Source: Ophiothrix spiculata (taxonomy: Eukaryota; Echinodermata; Ophiuroidea; Amphilepidida; Ophiotrichidae). From it: a stretch of 23,134 nt of DNA. Position numbers and translations under genes: made by a program. Where the stretch lies: assembly GCA_000969725.1 (NCBI GenBank), contig JXSR01S015740.1; one strand, written 5' to 3'. Below the pieces are notes generated by a model, which saw nothing but the letters and a program-made list of their open reading frames with translations, ran no database searches and was not told where the DNA came from. Shown here one piece after another: positions 21,655 through 23,134 of this stretch. Numbering within the stretch: the first letter of the stretch is position 1; the number at the start of each line of letters is the position of its first letter.

Positions 21655-22100
21655 TTTTGTATTATTTTCCAGAAAGCAAAGATGTAAAAATTTACTTAAT
21701 AGAAGTCATCGACCATGTTTGTCCATTCATTGAACTATATAAACCCGAGTTGCATTAAACCAGTAATATACTTAGCCAAGTTCAAAATGAATATTGAGGA
21801 CATGTAACAATAAGCCTTGCTCTATATAGAAACATCAAAACTCTTTTAGTCAATCCTCGCGTATTACGCGGTATGCATTACAATGTATGCGATGAGTGAC
21901 GATGTTTTCTAAGTGTGCATTACTTCATGAACTTGAGGGGCCTATCGTCCCATGTGGGGATTTTGTTCTCATTTCTTCCATTAAAAATTTGACTTAGAGA
22001 TTGCTAAAATGGTATTGTACACCCAAATCAAATTTCATCTCCATAGTAAGACACTTTTAAAAACTGAATGACTACACTGAATGGCATTGCATAATAAAAA
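21655..22100 (+). repeat. Block E: fifth copy, distal module
   Basis: Anchors shared with the other blocks are AATGAATATTGAGGACATGT (21786), GAAACATCAAAACTCTTTTA (21829), and the footprint CAATCCTCGCGTATTACGCG followed by GTATGCATTACAAT (21851-21884). Others are GAGTGACGATGTTTTCTAAG, TATTGTACACCCAAATC and AATGACTACACTGAATGGCA. It is clearly more diverged than A and B are from each other. A strong splice-acceptor-like TTGTATTATTTTCCAG ends at 21672. Confidence 0.7.
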
Positions 22101-22204
22101 TTCAAAAATGTATTTCAGCTTGAACTTTCTTGATAGAAAGGATATAAGGGACTTCATTCAGCGCTGCGCTGTTTAAAGAAAGACAGTACGATTAAGATGC
22201 TGCG

Positions 22205-22345
22205 TGAATGAGTTAGTATTCAATCAAATACATAGCAATGGATGTTGAACAAGAGAAAAGAATACCCTTTCAATCAATCGTCATGCATTTCGCAGTGCAG
22301 TGTGAATTACACACTATGATGAGCGGTATAGAATTATGATTTATA
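22205..22345 (+). repeat. Block F: short sixth copy around the footprint
   Basis: Similarity to the module is limited to about 22263-22330: CCCTTTCAATCAATCGTCAT, then GCATTTCGCAGTGCAGTGTG and AATTACACACTATGATGAGC. It keeps the CAAT, ATGCAT and CGCRGT order of the footprint with small insertions. Confidence 0.55.
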
Positions 22346-22939
22346 GAAACTATTCACTTATTTTTTTATTTTTTTTTATTTGCGTTCATTTCCCATTAGA
22401 TTGTCTCATCAATTTGAAACTTTATATGAACATGATACATAGAGTACATCCTAATACGCATGTACGATGAGACCGAAAAATGTTTTTTTTTATTATTATT
22501 TAAATTGATGTTTATATAATAATATATTAAGATTTAGATTTATAGAGATTCTAAACAAATATCAGTTTCTGCAAAAATTATTTTGCTTACCTTCTTTAGT
22601 GATGAGACACAGACCTTAAAAAAGGATCAGTTATGACAAACCTACACATGGTTGAAAAACTGAATGATGGTTTCGATCAATTCACTTGAAAGTATAGTAG
22701 GTTTATGCCTAACCGAACTTCTGTGGTGAGAAAAGTAGGGGTGATTTGAAAATTAGTGGTTTGCTGTTTATTTGCTATTCTTCCAAAGATCCCATTTGTC
22801 CGCCGCTCGTTATCGGGTTGCAATGATCAAATGTTATCAGAAATTATTAATATAAATGTGCTACTCCAAGGTATTTAGAACTATTTCTGGGATTATATTA
22901 GAGCAGCTATTTTCTAACATTTGTCGTTATCAATCAGAA
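22346..22939. other. Low-complexity and unassigned stretch
   Basis: T-rich runs lie at about 22361-22380 and 22483-22502, followed by AT-rich DNA. No frame, RNA or repeat copy is recognised. Confidence 0.5.
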
Positions 22940-23005
22940 GTAGACGAGAGTCGAACACCCTGCCGATTAAAAGTGAAGGTCATATCTAGATCACTGAATA
23001 CCAAG
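22940..23005 (-). repeat. Possible decayed tRNA-derived sequence
   Basis: The minus strand has TGTTCGACTCT (plus strand 22947-22957), 9 of 11 to box B. Upstream of it are ACTTTTAATC, resembling a lysine tRNA anticodon loop, and a weak box A-like TGATCTAGATA. Stems pair poorly. This is a weak call. Confidence 0.3.
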
Positions 23006-23134
23006 AGATAGGCCGAAACCATAGTCAGCCTCCGAACAAAATTTTCTCTACCAAACATTTGGTCGTGACGTCACCAAATATATGCCATCGACTTTAAAGT
23101 ATGTACGGGTAACAAACATTTGGTTCAATGTATA

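Noticed and set aside
1-23134. CRISPR arrays, bacterial operons, rRNA genes or intact tRNAs
   Set aside because: No regularly spaced repeats, coding clusters or rRNA-like sequence are visible, and all tRNA-like sequences lack pairing acceptor stems.

Overview
This is an AT-rich window of eukaryotic, almost certainly animal, nuclear DNA. No protein-coding gene can be supported. The reading frames are short, overlap on both strands, change frame or break between duplicated copies, and match no family I recognise. Degenerate tRNA-derived pieces, short transposon derivatives with TTAA target sites, microsatellites and large diverged duplications suggest a marine invertebrate genome; the phylum cannot be fixed from the sequence.

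The window is built from repeated copies of one long non-coding unit. Block A (about 65-7280) and block B (about 8923-14640) are direct-repeat copies that align over most of their length, with insertions and deletions specific to each. Block C (about 16740-18095) is a third, more diverged copy of the middle-to-distal part. Blocks D (about 20290-20770), E (about 21655-22100) and F (about 22205-22345) are ever shorter copies of the distal part. Its most persistent piece is a footprint of about 60 bp: a CCAAT-like motif followed by two ATGCAT-like motifs around ACGCGGT. It is present in A, B, D, E and F, and deleted from C.

The copies date each other's insertions. A has a 491-bp element flanked by TTAA (2185-2675) where B has an empty site. 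B has a different 295-bp element flanked by TTAA (10370-10664) where A has an empty site. A also has a 168-bp terminal-inverted-repeat element (4241-4408), absent from C, with an inverted relative at 6486-6580. Degenerate tRNA-derived sequences lie at 1850-1935 and 10945-11020 (inherited by both copies), inside a CACTG-ended repeat near 15045-15150, at 19596-19670, and possibly at 22940-23005.

The stretches 7281-8922, 15284-16740, 18096-19558, 19670-20290, 20771-21655 and 22346-22940 are unique within the window and hold no recognisable gene. If the repeated unit has a function it is more likely regulatory or RNA-level than protein-coding, but that is inference; it may simply be drifting duplicated intergenic or intronic DNA.
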